Below, one piece after another: positions 41,814-54,036 of a DNA stretch of 64,000 nt; positions within the stretch are counted from its first letter, which is position 1, and each line of letters starts with the position of its first letter. Source of the stretch: Microlunatus lacustris (lineage in GTDB: Bacteria > Actinomycetota > Actinomycetes > Propionibacteriales > Propionibacteriaceae). The stretch spans positions 94,145-158,144 of the forward strand of contig BAAAJN010000010.1 in assembly GCA_039527025.1 (NCBI GenBank). The letters are read 5' to 3'. Under the pieces are notes generated by a model, which ran no database searches, had not been told where the DNA came from, and saw only the letters and a list, made by a program, of their open reading frames with translations. A program made the position numbers and the translations under genes.

Positions 41814-42410
41814 TCAGCGCAGCGGTCCCAGCTCGAGGGCGGTCACCATCCACCGGCTGCGGCGGGCCTCGAGGCGGAGCGCGAGGGGGACCGGGCGCTC
41901 GTCCAGCCGGCCGTGCACGCACACCTCGGCCACGGCCGGCGCGGGGTGCTGGACGCGCACCGAGCGCACCCGTGGCACCGGCGCCGCGGTCCCGGGCCGC
42001 CGTCGGGGCAGCCGGCCGGCCAGCCCGGCGAGGACGTCCCCCTCGAGCCAGCGGCTCAGCTGCGCGGACGGCCGACGGCCGGCGAGCACCTCGAGCAGGG
42101 TGACGGCCAGGGCCACGCTCCAGGCCCGGGCGTCCGGCAGCCCTGCTGGGACCGCCGCCAGGTCAGGCGGGGTCAGCAGCACGACGGGGTCGTCGGCCGG
42201 GCGCAGGTCGAGGGTCGGCTGGGCCGGCCGCGGGGTGACCGGGGGCGCCGCCCAGCGCCGCGGGTCGGGACGGCTCTCCACCAGCGGGGTGACGAGCGGA
42301 CGGGTCAGGGTGGGCGGCACGGCGGGCTCCTCGGGCGGGTCAGCGCTGGGAAGACCAGCCTGACGCCGCCGCGGCCCCGCGGACCGGCCACGCCGACCAT
42401 CTGTGGACAA
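41814..42410 (-). CDS. Rv3235 family protein
   Basis: A 198-residue protein: first 90 residues proline-rich and disordered, then a compact alpha/beta domain with WSVALAVTLLEVLAGRRPSA and VCVHGRLDERPVPLALRLEA, matching the C-terminal part of actinobacterial Rv3235-like proteins. These resemble the C-terminal SecA-linker region and lie near secA in several genera, as here. Function unknown. A partner of SecA is possible from context. Confidence 0.8.
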   Translation of the reverse strand: MSTDGRRGRSAGPRRRQAGLPSADPPEEPAVPPTLTRPLVTPLVESRPDPRRWAAPPVTPRPAQPTLDLRPADDPVVLLTPPDLAAVPAGLPDARAWSVALAVTLLEVLAGRRPSAQLSRWLEGDVLAGLAGRLPRRRPGTAAPVPRVRSVRVQHPAPAVAEVCVHGRLDERPVPLALRLEARRSRWMVTALELGPLR

Positions 42411-42472
42411 CGGCCTCGTGGACCGGTGCTCGGCGCTGGCTGACGGGTTGAGCGGGCAGCAACACTGGGCCG

Positions 42473-43207
42473 GTGACCACCACGACGATCGAGGAGCTGC
42501 TGACCGGGCTGGACACCCGGCTGGCCGCGCTGCCCGCCGACCAGGCGCACCTCGGCACCTTCCTGGGCACGTACCGGCGCACCACGGCTGCGGTCGGGTC
42601 CGCGGTGGCCGAGGGCCTGTTCGAGGACCCGGACTGGGTGGTCCGCTGGACCGACGCCTTCGGCCGCTACTACACCGACGCCCACGACGCGCACCTGGTC
42701 GGCGACGCGGTTCCGCGACCCTGGCGCCTGGCCTTCGCCGTCGCTCCTGACGTCCACCCGCTGGGCCACCTGCTGGTGGGGATCAGCACCCACATCAACT
42801 ACGACCTGCCCCAGGCGATGCTCGACGTGATCCCCGACGACCACTTCGCCGACCCCGACGTGCTGGGGTCCCGGGTGCGCGACCACGACCGGATCGACAG
42901 CGTGCTGGCCGGCCGGGTGGCCGCGGAGGACACCGCGCTGGGCGGGGCCCGGCGGCTGGTCGACCGGCTGCTCACCCCCGCCAACCGGTGGGCGTCCCGC
43001 CGGTTCCTCGCCGAGTCCCGGCGCAAGGTGTGGGAGAACGTCCTCGCCCTGCAGCAGGCGCGGGTGGCCGGCCCCGAGGCCCACCGGCGGCGGCTGGCCG
43101 AGCTGGAGGTGCTGGCCGCGGCCAAGGTGGTCGACGTGCTCACCCCCGGGCTGGTGCTCCCCCGGCTGGCGGTGGCCGGGTTCGGCGTGCAGCTGCCGCC
43201 GCTCTGA
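42473..43207 (+). CDS. DUF5995 family protein
   Basis: A 244-residue soluble, helical protein recognised as DUF5995. Histidine-rich conserved parts are FGRYYTDAHDAHL and VHPLGHLLVGISTHINYDLP, which look like metal-binding positions in a helical hydrolase-like fold, but no activity is established. GTG at 42473 is preceded at 6 bases by AACACT, a possible leaderless -10 element. It is divergent from the Rv3235-like gene and convergent with secA. Confidence 0.8.
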   Translation: MTTTTIEELLTGLDTRLAALPADQAHLGTFLGTYRRTTAAVGSAVAEGLFEDPDWVVRWTDAFGRYYTDAHDAHLVGDAVPRPWRLAFAVAPDVHPLGHLLVGISTHINYDLPQAMLDVIPDDHFADPDVLGSRVRDHDRIDSVLAGRVAAEDTALGGARRLVDRLLTPANRWASRRFLAESRRKVWENVLALQQARVAGPEAHRRRLAELEVLAAAKVVDVLTPGLVLPRLAVAGFGVQLPPL

Positions 43208-43300
43208 CCTCCGGGAACGGCGCCGCCGCCGACCCCGACGCGCGTGGGCGACGTCAGGAGCGGCGGCGGGTGGTGCCGTGCGGGCCGGTCGGCCCTGGGA

Positions 43301-46228
<2,928 letters not shown>

Positions 46229-46419
46229 GGAACTGGCTCCCTCACCTCGTCGTCACCACATGTACGCGCAGCGCCGCCCGGTCGTTCCCGGACCCGCTCG
46301 CCGCGCGGTCCCCCCGGACCGCTCCGGGGCAGGACCCCTGAGGAGCAGACGCGCCAACCCATCGTAGGCCAGAGCGTCGAGGGCGGACCGACGACGAGCG
46401 CCGGTCCCCGCTCCGGTCG

Positions 46420-47643
46420 TCATCCCAGCCGCGCCAGGGCCGGCGCGAGGAGGCCCGCGAGGTCGCCGGTGGTGGGCGCCACGACGCCGCCGAGCCCCAG
46501 CCACGCGGCCAGCGTGGCCAGCTCGGCAGCCAGCTGCTCCGCGACCTCGGGCGTGGCCCGACCCGGCTCGGCCCACGCCCCCTGCACCCGCAGGACCCCG
46601 ACCGCGCGGTCGGCCTTGAGGTCGACGCGGGCGACGAAGGCGTCGTCGAGCAGGAAGGGGTAGACGTAGTAGCCGTGCACCCGCCGGGCCTGCGGGACGT
46701 AGATCTCGATCCGGTAGCGGAAGCCGAACAGCTCCTCCAGCCGGGCCCGCTCGAAGACCATCGAGTCGAACGGGCTGAGCAGAGCGCGGGCCCGCACCCG
46801 CCGCGGCACCCGCGCCTCGTGCCACAGGTACAGCGGCCGACCGGTGCCCCCGCGCACCTGGACCGGCAGCAGCTGACCGTCCTCGACCAGCTCGGCCACC
46901 GCCTGCTGCGTCATCGCCGGCCGGGTGCGGAAGTAGTCGCGCAGGCTGGGCTCGCTGGCCACCCCGAGGGCCTGCGCCGCCCGCGCGACGAGCCCGCGGA
47001 CCGCGTCCTCGGGGCTCGGGGTGGGCACGGACAGCACCGGAGCCGGCAGCACCCGTTCGGGCAGGTCGTAGACCCGCTCGAACTGGCTGTTGCGCCAGGC
47101 CGAGGTCACCTCGCCGCAGTAGAAGAGCCACTCCAGCACCGTCTTGACCGCCGACCAGTTCCAGCCCCACTGGCTGCGGTCGCGCTGCTCGGCCACCTCG
47201 AGCTGCCGGGCGCTGACCGGCCCCCGCTCGGCCACCTGCTGCCGCACGTGCTCGACCAGGGCCGGCTGCTCGAGAGCCACCCGCTCCACCCCGGTCCAGA
47301 CGTCGCGGTACCCCGCCGTCATGCGGAAGCGGAGCAGCGGCTGCAGCGTGACGTCCAGCAGGCTCGCGGCGTGCCCCCAGTACTCGAACAACCGGCGGGG
47401 CGGCCGGTGCGCGGCACGCTCGAGCAGCCCGGTGTCGTAGGGGCCCAGCCGGGAGTACAGCGGCACGTAGTGGGCGCGGGTGACCACGTTCACCGAGTCG
47501 ATCTGGAACTGACCCAGCCGGCTGGTGACGGCCTGGACGTCCCGCAGCCCCACCGGCCGGTCGGGTCGGGGTGCGGCGAGGCCCTGCGCGGCCACGGCGA
47601 CGCGGCGCACCTCGGCGGCGCTCAGGGACTCCCGGACGGGCAT
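46420..47643 (-). CDS. YcaQ-like winged-helix protein (HTH_42 family)
   Basis: A 407-residue protein of the winged-helix YcaQ/AlkX-type family, some members of which are glycosylases removing interstrand cross-links. Family parts: GRLGQFQIDSVNVVTRAHYVP-like N-terminus, RRLFEYWGHAASLL, and GYYVYPFLLDDAFVARVDLK near the C-terminus. Inserted between the conserved hpf and secA genes. ATG at 47643 is chosen; an upstream GTG would add eight residues. Specific activity is not provable from sequence. Confidence 0.85.
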   Translation of the reverse strand: MPVRESLSAAEVRRVAVAAQGLAAPRPDRPVGLRDVQAVTSRLGQFQIDSVNVVTRAHYVPLYSRLGPYDTGLLERAAHRPPRRLFEYWGHAASLLDVTLQPLLRFRMTAGYRDVWTGVERVALEQPALVEHVRQQVAERGPVSARQLEVAEQRDRSQWGWNWSAVKTVLEWLFYCGEVTSAWRNSQFERVYDLPERVLPAPVLSVPTPSPEDAVRGLVARAAQALGVASEPSLRDYFRTRPAMTQQAVAELVEDGQLLPVQVRGGTGRPLYLWHEARVPRRVRARALLSPFDSMVFERARLEELFGFRYRIEIYVPQARRVHGYYVYPFLLDDAFVARVDLKADRAVGVLRVQGAWAEPGRATPEVAEQLAAELATLAAWLGLGGVVAPTTGDLAGLLAPALARLG

Positions 47644-47774
47644 GGGCCCGACGCTAGCCGAGCCCACTGACAGTGCCGAGCGCCAGCGCCCCGGCCCCGC
47701 CCTTCCGTCCCGGGTCGAGTCCGTCCTCGGCCCCGGGGGGACACGGCCGGCCCATGCTGGGCGATGCTGGGCGG

Positions 47775-48728
47775 GTGAGCACTGCGCTGTCCGACCTCGT
47801 CACCCCTCGGCTGCGGGTCGTGGTCGACAACGACTTCTCCGGGGACCCGGACGGTCTCGTCCAGCTGGCGCACCACGCGCTGTCGCCGTCGGTCGTGCTG
47901 GTGGGGGTGATCGGCTCCCACCTGCGGACGGGCGACGCCTGGGACGACACGGGAGCCTCGGCCCAGCACGCCGCCGATGCTGCTCGGCGGGTGCTCGTCC
48001 TCGCAGGCCGGTCCGACGTGCCCGTGGTCGCCGGCAGCGAGGTCGCCCTCGCCGACGGCCACAGCCCGCGACCGTCGGCGGGCGTGGACCTCATCCTGGC
48101 CGAGGCGCGGCGGGAGGACACCGACCTGCCGCTCTACCTGGCCTGCGGTGCGGGCCTCACCGAGGTCGCCTCGGCCTGGTTGACCGACGCCGTGGCGGTC
48201 GAGCGCACCACCCTCGTCTGGATCGGCGGTGCTGAGCACGCCGGGTGGGCAGAGCCCCCGCCGGGGGCGCCCGAGGTCGAGTACAACCAGGCCATCGACC
48301 CGCTGGCCGTGCAGCTGCTCTTCGGCGACTCCGCCGTCCCGATCTGGCAGGTCCCGCGGGACGCCTACCGGCAGACCCTCGCCTCGACCGCGGAACTGGT
48401 GACCCGGCTCGCTCCGCACGGCGAGCTCGGCCGCCACCTCGCCGACGCCGTGCTCGCCGTCGGTCGCCGCGCCGCGGCAGGGGGGAGGCTGCTGGGCGAG
48501 ACCTACGCCCTGGGCGACAGCCCACTGGTCCTGCTCACCGCCCTGCAGTCCGCCTTCCAGCCCGATCCGTCCTCCAGCCGCAGCGTCTGGCTGCCGACCC
48601 CGCGGCTGGATGACCGCGGGCGCTACGTCGAGCGCCCCGACGGCCGACCGCTGCGGGTGTGGACCCAGCTGGACACCCGGCTGATGCTCGAGGACCTCTA
48701 CGCCAAGCTGCAGCTGGCCGCCGGGTAG
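47775..48728 (+). CDS. nucleoside hydrolase-like protein
   Basis: A 317-residue protein of the inosine/uridine-preferring nucleoside hydrolase fold. The N-terminal calcium motif appears as VVVDNDFSGDPDGLVQLAHH, a variant of DTDxGxDD. Later motifs include LYLACGAGLTEVASAW and EVEYNQAIDPLAVQLLF, matching the substrate-binding loop. The variant spacing suggests a divergent subfamily that may act on another N-ribosyl substrate. GTG start; convergent with hpf across a very strong hairpin. Confidence 0.85.
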   Translation: MSTALSDLVTPRLRVVVDNDFSGDPDGLVQLAHHALSPSVVLVGVIGSHLRTGDAWDDTGASAQHAADAARRVLVLAGRSDVPVVAGSEVALADGHSPRPSAGVDLILAEARREDTDLPLYLACGAGLTEVASAWLTDAVAVERTTLVWIGGAEHAGWAEPPPGAPEVEYNQAIDPLAVQLLFGDSAVPIWQVPRDAYRQTLASTAELVTRLAPHGELGRHLADAVLAVGRRAAAGGRLLGETYALGDSPLVLLTALQSAFQPDPSSSRSVWLPTPRLDDRGRYVERPDGRPLRVWTQLDTRLMLEDLYAKLQLAAG

Positions 48729-48762
48729 CGCCCGTGCCGGCTGCGGTGGCCCGAGCGGGCGG

Positions 48763-48793
48763 CGGGCCCGCCGAGCAGCGCTCGGCGGGCCCG
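48763..48793. terminator. 14-bp perfect hairpin between nucleoside hydrolase and hpf genes
   Basis: CGGGCCCGCCGAGC (48763-48776) is followed by loop AGC and the exact complement GCTCGGCGGGCCCG (48780-48793). It sits 34 bases after the nucleoside hydrolase stop and 11 bases before the end of hpf, so it can serve both convergent genes. Confidence 0.75.
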
Positions 48794-48803
48794 GACCCGG
48801 TGC

Positions 48804-49439
48804 TCAGCTGGGGGCGTCCGCCAGCTCCTCGGCCGGGGTGAGCCGGATGACGCCGTAGTCGTAGGCACGGCGCCGGTAGACCACGCTGGGCGTCTGGTGG
48901 TCGGCGTCGATGTAGAGGTAGAAGTCGTGACCGACCAGCTCCATCGCCATCAGGGCCTGGTCCAGCGTCATCGGGACGGCGGCGTGCGACTTCTCCCGGA
49001 CGACGAGGGGGCCGTCGCCCTGCACCTCCATGCCGGCCACCGTGTGGCTGCCGTTGGTCTCGGCCTCGGCCGGAGCCGTGACCGGCTCGCCGACGTCCAC
49101 ACCGTTCTTCAGCGACTGCGGCGCCCGCTGCCCGTGGTGGACGCGCTTGCGGTCGGCGGCGCGGCGCAGCTGGGCCATCAGCCGGTCCAGCGCCATGTCG
49201 AAGGCCGCCGACTTGTCCTCGGCGGCCGCCTCCGCCCGGACCACGGGGCCCTTCGTCCGCAGCGTGATCTCGACCCGGGCGGCCTGGTCGTGCTGTCGCT
49301 TGTTCCGTTCGGCCGACACCTCGACCTCGACGCGGATCACCCGGTCGTCGAGCTTCTCGAGGCGGGTGATCTTCTCGTCGACGTACTGCCGGAACTGGTC
49401 CGACACCGTGCAGTGCCGACCCTTGACGACAACATCCAT
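48804..49439 (-). CDS. hpf: ribosome hibernation promoting factor, long form
   Basis: A 211-residue long-form HPF that dimerises and silences 70S ribosomes in stationary phase. The N-terminal domain (MDVVVKGRHCTVSDQFRQYV) is the ribosome-binding part; a variable linker with VGEPVTAPAEAETNGSH follows, then the C-terminal dimerisation domain from SHAAVPMTLDQALMAMELVG to the end. ATG at 49439. It lies in the conserved comF-lpqB-mtrB-mtrA block, 252 bases downstream of comF. Confidence 0.93.
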   Translation of the reverse strand: MDVVVKGRHCTVSDQFRQYVDEKITRLEKLDDRVIRVEVEVSAERNKRQHDQAARVEITLRTKGPVVRAEAAAEDKSAAFDMALDRLMAQLRRAADRKRVHHGQRAPQSLKNGVDVGEPVTAPAEAETNGSHTVAGMEVQGDGPLVVREKSHAAVPMTLDQALMAMELVGHDFYLYIDADHQTPSVVYRRRAYDYGVIRLTPAEELADAPS

Positions 49440-49690
49440 CAGATCCTCCATCGGTGGTGGTGGGTCCGCCCAGCACGAGAGAGGCCCGGGGGCCGGTGCA
49501 CCAGGCCCGGGACCTCCGTCCGGCAGCCGCCCCGGTCGGCTGCAGACGGGCGAGCGGAGACGACGACGGCGCCGGCCGCGCCCGGACCCGGGAGAGCCGG
49601 GTCCGAGGGTGCTCGCGGTGGCGCCATGACGTGACGTTAGTCCTGTCTCCCGGGCGGAGGAAGGGCGGGGGGTGCACCCTCACCAACTCC

Positions 49691-50446
49691 TCAGGGACCG
49701 GGGAGGTGACCAGCGGGACCGCGGGACGGAGCCGGTCGCCCTCGGCCGGCCGGCCTGGTCCGCGGGTCAGCCGCCGCGGCCACGGTGGCGGCGCCGAGCA
49801 GCACGGCACCAGCCACCGCCAGGGCCCGCCCGGCCTCGGTCAGCGTGGCGCCCGTGGTCACCACGTCGTCGACGAGCACCACGACCGCTCCCGGGGGCAG
49901 CGGGCGGTGCCAGCGCCGGACCCGCAGCGCCCCGTCCAGGTTGGCGCTGCGGGCCGCAGCGCCGAGGCCGGCCTGGTCCTGGACGCCCCGGCGCTGCACG
50001 AGCAGGCGGCGGACGACGACGGCGTGGCCGGGCCGGAGCCGGCGGGCAGCGGCCCGGGCGAGGGTGGTGGTGGCGTCGTAGCCCCGCCGGCGGACCGCCG
50101 AGGACGCGGACGGAACCGGGACCAGCACGACCGGGCCGGCCCACCGGCTGCCGCGGAGCAGGGCGTGCACGGCCACCGCCAGGCGACCGGCCAGCACCGG
50201 GGCGAGGCCGAGGGCGCCGTGCTCCTTGTGCGCGGTGACGAGGTGGCTGAGCAGGCGGTCGTAGGGGCAGCAGGCCAGGGTGACCGGGCCCGCGCTCGTG
50301 GGCGCGAGAGCCGGGCGGCAGGCCTCCAGGGCCGACCGGCAGCGGCGGCAGAGCCCCCAGCCGGGCTCCCGGCAGCCCGGGCAGACGGCGCCGAGCAGCA
50401 GGTCACCGGCAGCGGACCGGACCGTCCGCCAGGTGCTCTCCCCCAC
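49691..50446 (-). CDS. ComF family phosphoribosyltransferase-like protein
   Basis: A 251-residue protein with an N-terminal zinc finger (CPGCREPGWGLCRRC) and a C-terminal phosphoribosyltransferase-like domain containing VVVLVDDVVTTGATLTEAGR, where the PRPP loop is intact. Similar to ComF of DNA uptake and to Rv3242c next to lpqB in mycobacteria. Whether it takes part in competence here is unknown. GTG start, and a 63-base gap to lpqB upstream. Confidence 0.88.
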   Translation of the reverse strand: MGESTWRTVRSAAGDLLLGAVCPGCREPGWGLCRRCRSALEACRPALAPTSAGPVTLACCPYDRLLSHLVTAHKEHGALGLAPVLAGRLAVAVHALLRGSRWAGPVVLVPVPSASSAVRRRGYDATTTLARAAARRLRPGHAVVVRRLLVQRRGVQDQAGLGAAARSANLDGALRVRRWHRPLPPGAVVVLVDDVVTTGATLTEAGRALAVAGAVLLGAATVAAAADPRTRPAGRGRPAPSRGPAGHLPGP

Positions 50447-50509
50447 CGGTCCAGTCTGGCGGCCGACGGCCGGCTTCTGCGGTCCGGACGACGGATCTGT
50501 GGATGCAGG

Positions 50510-52276
50510 TCAGCCGGGGTAGGCGACCGCGTCGACGCCCCTCTGCAGCAGCACCCACTGCGCGCCGTCGTCCCGGTAGGCGTCGCCCTCGCTGGACAGC
50601 ACGACGGGGATCGAGGTCTGCGGGCGCAGCAGCGCCGTCAGCGTGACCGGGTCCCAGTCCGCGGAGGACAGCTGGGTCTCGACCGAGGACGCGTCGATGC
50701 TCACCCGGGTGGGCGCGTAGGGACCCCGCTCGGTGCCGGCGGCCAGCACGAGCAGCTCGGTCGCGCTGGTCCAGACGAGGTCGCGGGACGCCTGCACCGT
50801 GGAGTCGGTCAGCGGCGAGCCGGTGTCCAGCACCCGGTAGACCTCGACCGAGATCTGGCCCGACCGGACGATCCGGGCGATCGCCAGCCGCGTCCGCTGC
50901 CCTGACTCCACGACCAGGGCCATCCGGGCCCCGTCGGGCGAGACGCGGAACGCGACGACGCGGCCGCCGCCGGGCAGCTCGGGGGCGGGCATCCGGACGA
51001 TCCCGCCCGACCCGGCGACCCACATCCACTGCCGGCCGCCCTGGTCGGCAACGGCGAACAGCTCGCCGGTCCGGCTGAACTGGGGCCGGAGCAGCCCCGT
51101 CACGCCGTCGAGGACGGTGGTGAGGTCCGTGGTCGTCGACGGCGTCCGGCGCAGCACGGTCCGCCCGTCGGTCACCAGGGCCACCTCGGTGCCCGAGACC
51201 GAGACGGCGAGGGAGGAGATGGCGTGCCGTCCCGCACCGAGCGCGCCCGGGAACCGCTCCGGCGTCGCTGCGTCGACGTTGGCGTTGACCCTCAGCAAGG
51301 CCTGGTCGTCACTGCGGGCGAGGTACAGCTGCTCGGCCGGCACGAGGGGCACCGGGTTCAGCTCCGGGCTGAGGGTCTCCAGCGTCACGGCGAGGTCGTC
51401 GCCTTCGCTCTGCGGCACCCGGAAGGCCTGGTTGTCCACCAGCAGCTGGAACTTCCGCACCCCGGTGACCTGCTGCAGGGTGTAACCCAGCTGGGCGGCG
51501 AGCTGGGCGCGCTGCTGGTCGGGGATCTGCTGGACGCTCTCGCTCAGCGGCACCTGGACGACCCCGTTGGTGATGGTGACCGAGTCCGCGCTGAGCGTGG
51601 TCTTGGCCGGCACCGCCGTGGACACGGCGGGGGCGATCCAGTCCGGCGGTCCGGCCAGCAGCGACGTGACGAGGGCGGAGGCGATGTTGCCGGGGGCCCG
51701 CAGGTCCGGCAGGTAGATCGGCTGGGGCACCAGGGTCCCGCTGGTCCCGACGAAGTACAGGTCGTAGCTGCGGAAGAGGGTGTCGAAGGAGCTGTCCCGG
51801 ACGAACAGGCCGGAGAGCTGGTTCGCGATCCGCCACTGCCCGTTCTCCCGCTCCAGCTGGAAGGGGAACTTCAGGTCCTCGCGCAAGGTGCGGAAGGTGT
51901 GCTTCGCGTCGAGGGCACCGACGACCGTGCCGGTGAGCTGGACCGCGTCGTCGGCCGTCTGGATGGTCCGTCCCCGGTAGATCGTCACCCCCTGGTCGAT
52001 GCTCCAGCTCGCCGCCGCCGCCTCGGTGAGGAACTGCTTGGCCACGGCGTACCCGGGCTGGTAGTTGGCGTTGGCGCGGAGGAAGCCTTCGACGACCTGG
52101 GCTGCGGTGTCCCCGGCCGCTGGCGGGGCCACCTCGACGTTGACGCAGCTCTGGCAGGCCGGCTGCTGCCCCTCGACCTGCTCCACCGGACCCGAGGTCG
52201 GGATGTTCACGCAGCCGGCCAGGCTCCCGAGGACCAGCACCAGGAGCAGCACCAGCGTGTGGCGCAGCGACCTCAT
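50510..52276 (-). CDS. lpqB: LpqB, lipoprotein modulating MtrB
   Basis: A 588-residue lipoprotein: signal peptide with lipobox LAGC (C22), a GerMN-like N-terminal domain around QVPLSESVQQIPDQQRAQLA and a C-terminal beta-propeller (repeats such as VSVSGTEVALVTDGRTVLRR). In mycobacteria LpqB interacts with the sensor domain of MtrB and tunes MtrA signalling. It overlaps the mtrB stop by 4 bases (ATGA), so the three-gene mtrA-mtrB-lpqB operon is conserved. Confidence 0.93.
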   Translation of the reverse strand: MRSLRHTLVLLLVLVLGSLAGCVNIPTSGPVEQVEGQQPACQSCVNVEVAPPAAGDTAAQVVEGFLRANANYQPGYAVAKQFLTEAAAASWSIDQGVTIYRGRTIQTADDAVQLTGTVVGALDAKHTFRTLREDLKFPFQLERENGQWRIANQLSGLFVRDSSFDTLFRSYDLYFVGTSGTLVPQPIYLPDLRAPGNIASALVTSLLAGPPDWIAPAVSTAVPAKTTLSADSVTITNGVVQVPLSESVQQIPDQQRAQLAAQLGYTLQQVTGVRKFQLLVDNQAFRVPQSEGDDLAVTLETLSPELNPVPLVPAEQLYLARSDDQALLRVNANVDAATPERFPGALGAGRHAISSLAVSVSGTEVALVTDGRTVLRRTPSTTTDLTTVLDGVTGLLRPQFSRTGELFAVADQGGRQWMWVAGSGGIVRMPAPELPGGGRVVAFRVSPDGARMALVVESGQRTRLAIARIVRSGQISVEVYRVLDTGSPLTDSTVQASRDLVWTSATELLVLAAGTERGPYAPTRVSIDASSVETQLSSADWDPVTLTALLRPQTSIPVVLSSEGDAYRDDGAQWVLLQRGVDAVAYPG

Positions 52277-54006
52277 GAGGCGCCCCGGGCCTGGTCGGCG
52301 CCGCTGGTGGCCAGCGGGCCGCTGACGCGCAGGCCCTCGACACCACCGGACTCCCTCCCGACGCCCTCCGTGGCCGTCGGTGCGCCCGCGGCGGCCTCGG
52401 CCCGGTCGGGATCGGTGGGGCCGACGTAGTCACGCGGCACCATCGGCAGCGGCGAGGTCTGCAGGATGGCGCCGGCCCTGCGGGGCAGGGTCAGCCGGAA
52501 CTGCGCGCCCTGGCCGGGCCGCCCCCACGCGGTCAACCAGCCACCGTGCAGGTTGGCGTCCTCCATGGAGATGGACAGCCCGAGGCCGGTCCCCCCCACC
52601 GTCCGGGCCCGGGCGGGATCGGCTCGCCAGAACCGGTGGAACACCTGCTTGGCCTGGCTGGCCTCGAACCCCACCCCGTGGTCGCGCACCGCCACGGCCA
52701 CCGCCTCGTCGTCGCTGTCGACCAGGATCTCGATCGGCTCCGTCTCGGCGTGCTCGACGGCGTTGACCAGCAGGTTGCGCAGGATCCGCTCGATCCGGCG
52801 GACGTCCACCTCGGCCGTGGCCGGGCCGGTCGCGTGCACGACGACGGTGGTGCGGTTGGCGGCGACCAGCGGTTGGTTCGCCTCGACCACCCGCTCCACG
52901 ACGTCGCGCAGGTCGACCGCGCTCGGGGACAGCTCGGCCGCCCCCGCGTCGAACCGGGAGATCTCCAGCAGGTCGGTGAGCAACGCCTCGAACCGGTCGA
53001 GCTCGTTCTGGAGCAGCTCGGTGGAGCGGGCGGCGATCGGGTCGAAGTCCTCGCGCGCGTCGTGCAGCACCTCGGCGGCCATCCGCACCGTGGTCAACGG
53101 GGTCCGCAGCTCGTGGGAGACGTCGGAGACGAAGCGCTGCTGCACCGCCGACAGCTCCTCGAGGGTGTTGATCTGCTTCTGCAGCTCACTCGCCATGTAG
53201 TTCATCGACGTGGCCAGCCGGGCGAGGTCGTCGGTGCCCCGCACCTGCATGCGGTCGTGCAGGTTCCCCGAGGCCAGGCTCTCCGCCGCCTGCCGGGCCG
53301 CCCGCACCGGGGTCACGACCTGGCGGCTGACGAGGGCGGCGACCAGGGTCAGCAGCACGATCAGGATGGCCCCGGTGGTGACCACGGCGTTCCGCAGCAC
53401 CTCCAGGGTCGCGACCTCCTGGGTGAGCGGGAAGATCAGGTACATCTGGGGGCGGTCGGCCCCGGGCAGGATCAGCGTGGCGCCCGCCGCCAGACCGGGC
53501 TCGGACGGCTCACCGTTCTTGTAGTGCACCTCGGTCTGGGTGATGAGCAGGTCGGTGCTCTCCCCGACCTGCTTGACCAGCTCCGCCGGGATGCTGTCCG
53601 CCGCCACGCTGTCGGCGGTGATCGTCTGGCTGCGGGCGAGGACCACCACCTCGTACTGCCCGGTCCCACCGCTCCGGTTGGCGTAGCTGCGGGCCAGGTC
53701 GTAGAGCAGGCTGTCGACGTCGCCGCCATCACCGGTCAGGTTGGCGTTGTTCAGCGTCTGCTGGGCCCGGTCGACGGCCTGGCGGGCCTCGTTCTCGGCG
53801 ACGACCTGCTTGCTCTTCAGCACCCCGGCGGTGGCCTGCTGCATCAGCAGGAACCCGCTCAGCGCCAGCACCACCAGCGAGGCGCCCAGCACCGACGCGA
53901 TCACCCGCAGCGGCAACGAGCGCCACCACAGGGCAGCCGGGAGCTGCCACCAGGCCTCGGCGGGCCGGCGGCTGGCCGGAGCGGCGACCGGGACGGGGTT
54001 GCTCAC
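52273..54006 (-). CDS. mtrB: MtrB sensor histidine kinase
   Basis: A 577-residue kinase: transmembrane segments at about 33-56 and 206-227, an extracytoplasmic sensor between them, a HAMP domain about 228-280, the dimerisation and phosphoacceptor region FVSDVSHELRTPL (H298), and a catalytic domain with NLLVNAVEHAE, DHGVGFE and GGTGLGLSI. It phosphorylates MtrA, linked with cell wall, division and osmotic stress control. The last 90 residues are a disordered tail. Followed by lpqB with a 4-base overlap. Confidence 0.95.
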   Translation of the reverse strand: MSNPVPVAAPASRRPAEAWWQLPAALWWRSLPLRVIASVLGASLVVLALSGFLLMQQATAGVLKSKQVVAENEARQAVDRAQQTLNNANLTGDGGDVDSLLYDLARSYANRSGGTGQYEVVVLARSQTITADSVAADSIPAELVKQVGESTDLLITQTEVHYKNGEPSEPGLAAGATLILPGADRPQMYLIFPLTQEVATLEVLRNAVVTTGAILIVLLTLVAALVSRQVVTPVRAARQAAESLASGNLHDRMQVRGTDDLARLATSMNYMASELQKQINTLEELSAVQQRFVSDVSHELRTPLTTVRMAAEVLHDAREDFDPIAARSTELLQNELDRFEALLTDLLEISRFDAGAAELSPSAVDLRDVVERVVEANQPLVAANRTTVVVHATGPATAEVDVRRIERILRNLLVNAVEHAETEPIEILVDSDDEAVAVAVRDHGVGFEASQAKQVFHRFWRADPARARTVGGTGLGLSISMEDANLHGGWLTAWGRPGQGAQFRLTLPRRAGAILQTSPLPMVPRDYVGPTDPDRAEAAAGAPTATEGVGRESGGVEGLRVSGPLATSGADQARGAS

Positions 54007-54036
54007 CCTCAGCCCGCCCTCGAGACGGTGGTCATC

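Noticed and set aside
49481..49516. GC-rich hairpin in the leader of hpf (GAGG/CCTC and CCCGG arms)
   Set aside because: Pairing needs bulges and is what random 75 percent GC sequence often gives. No link to a ribosome-binding site or promoter was found.
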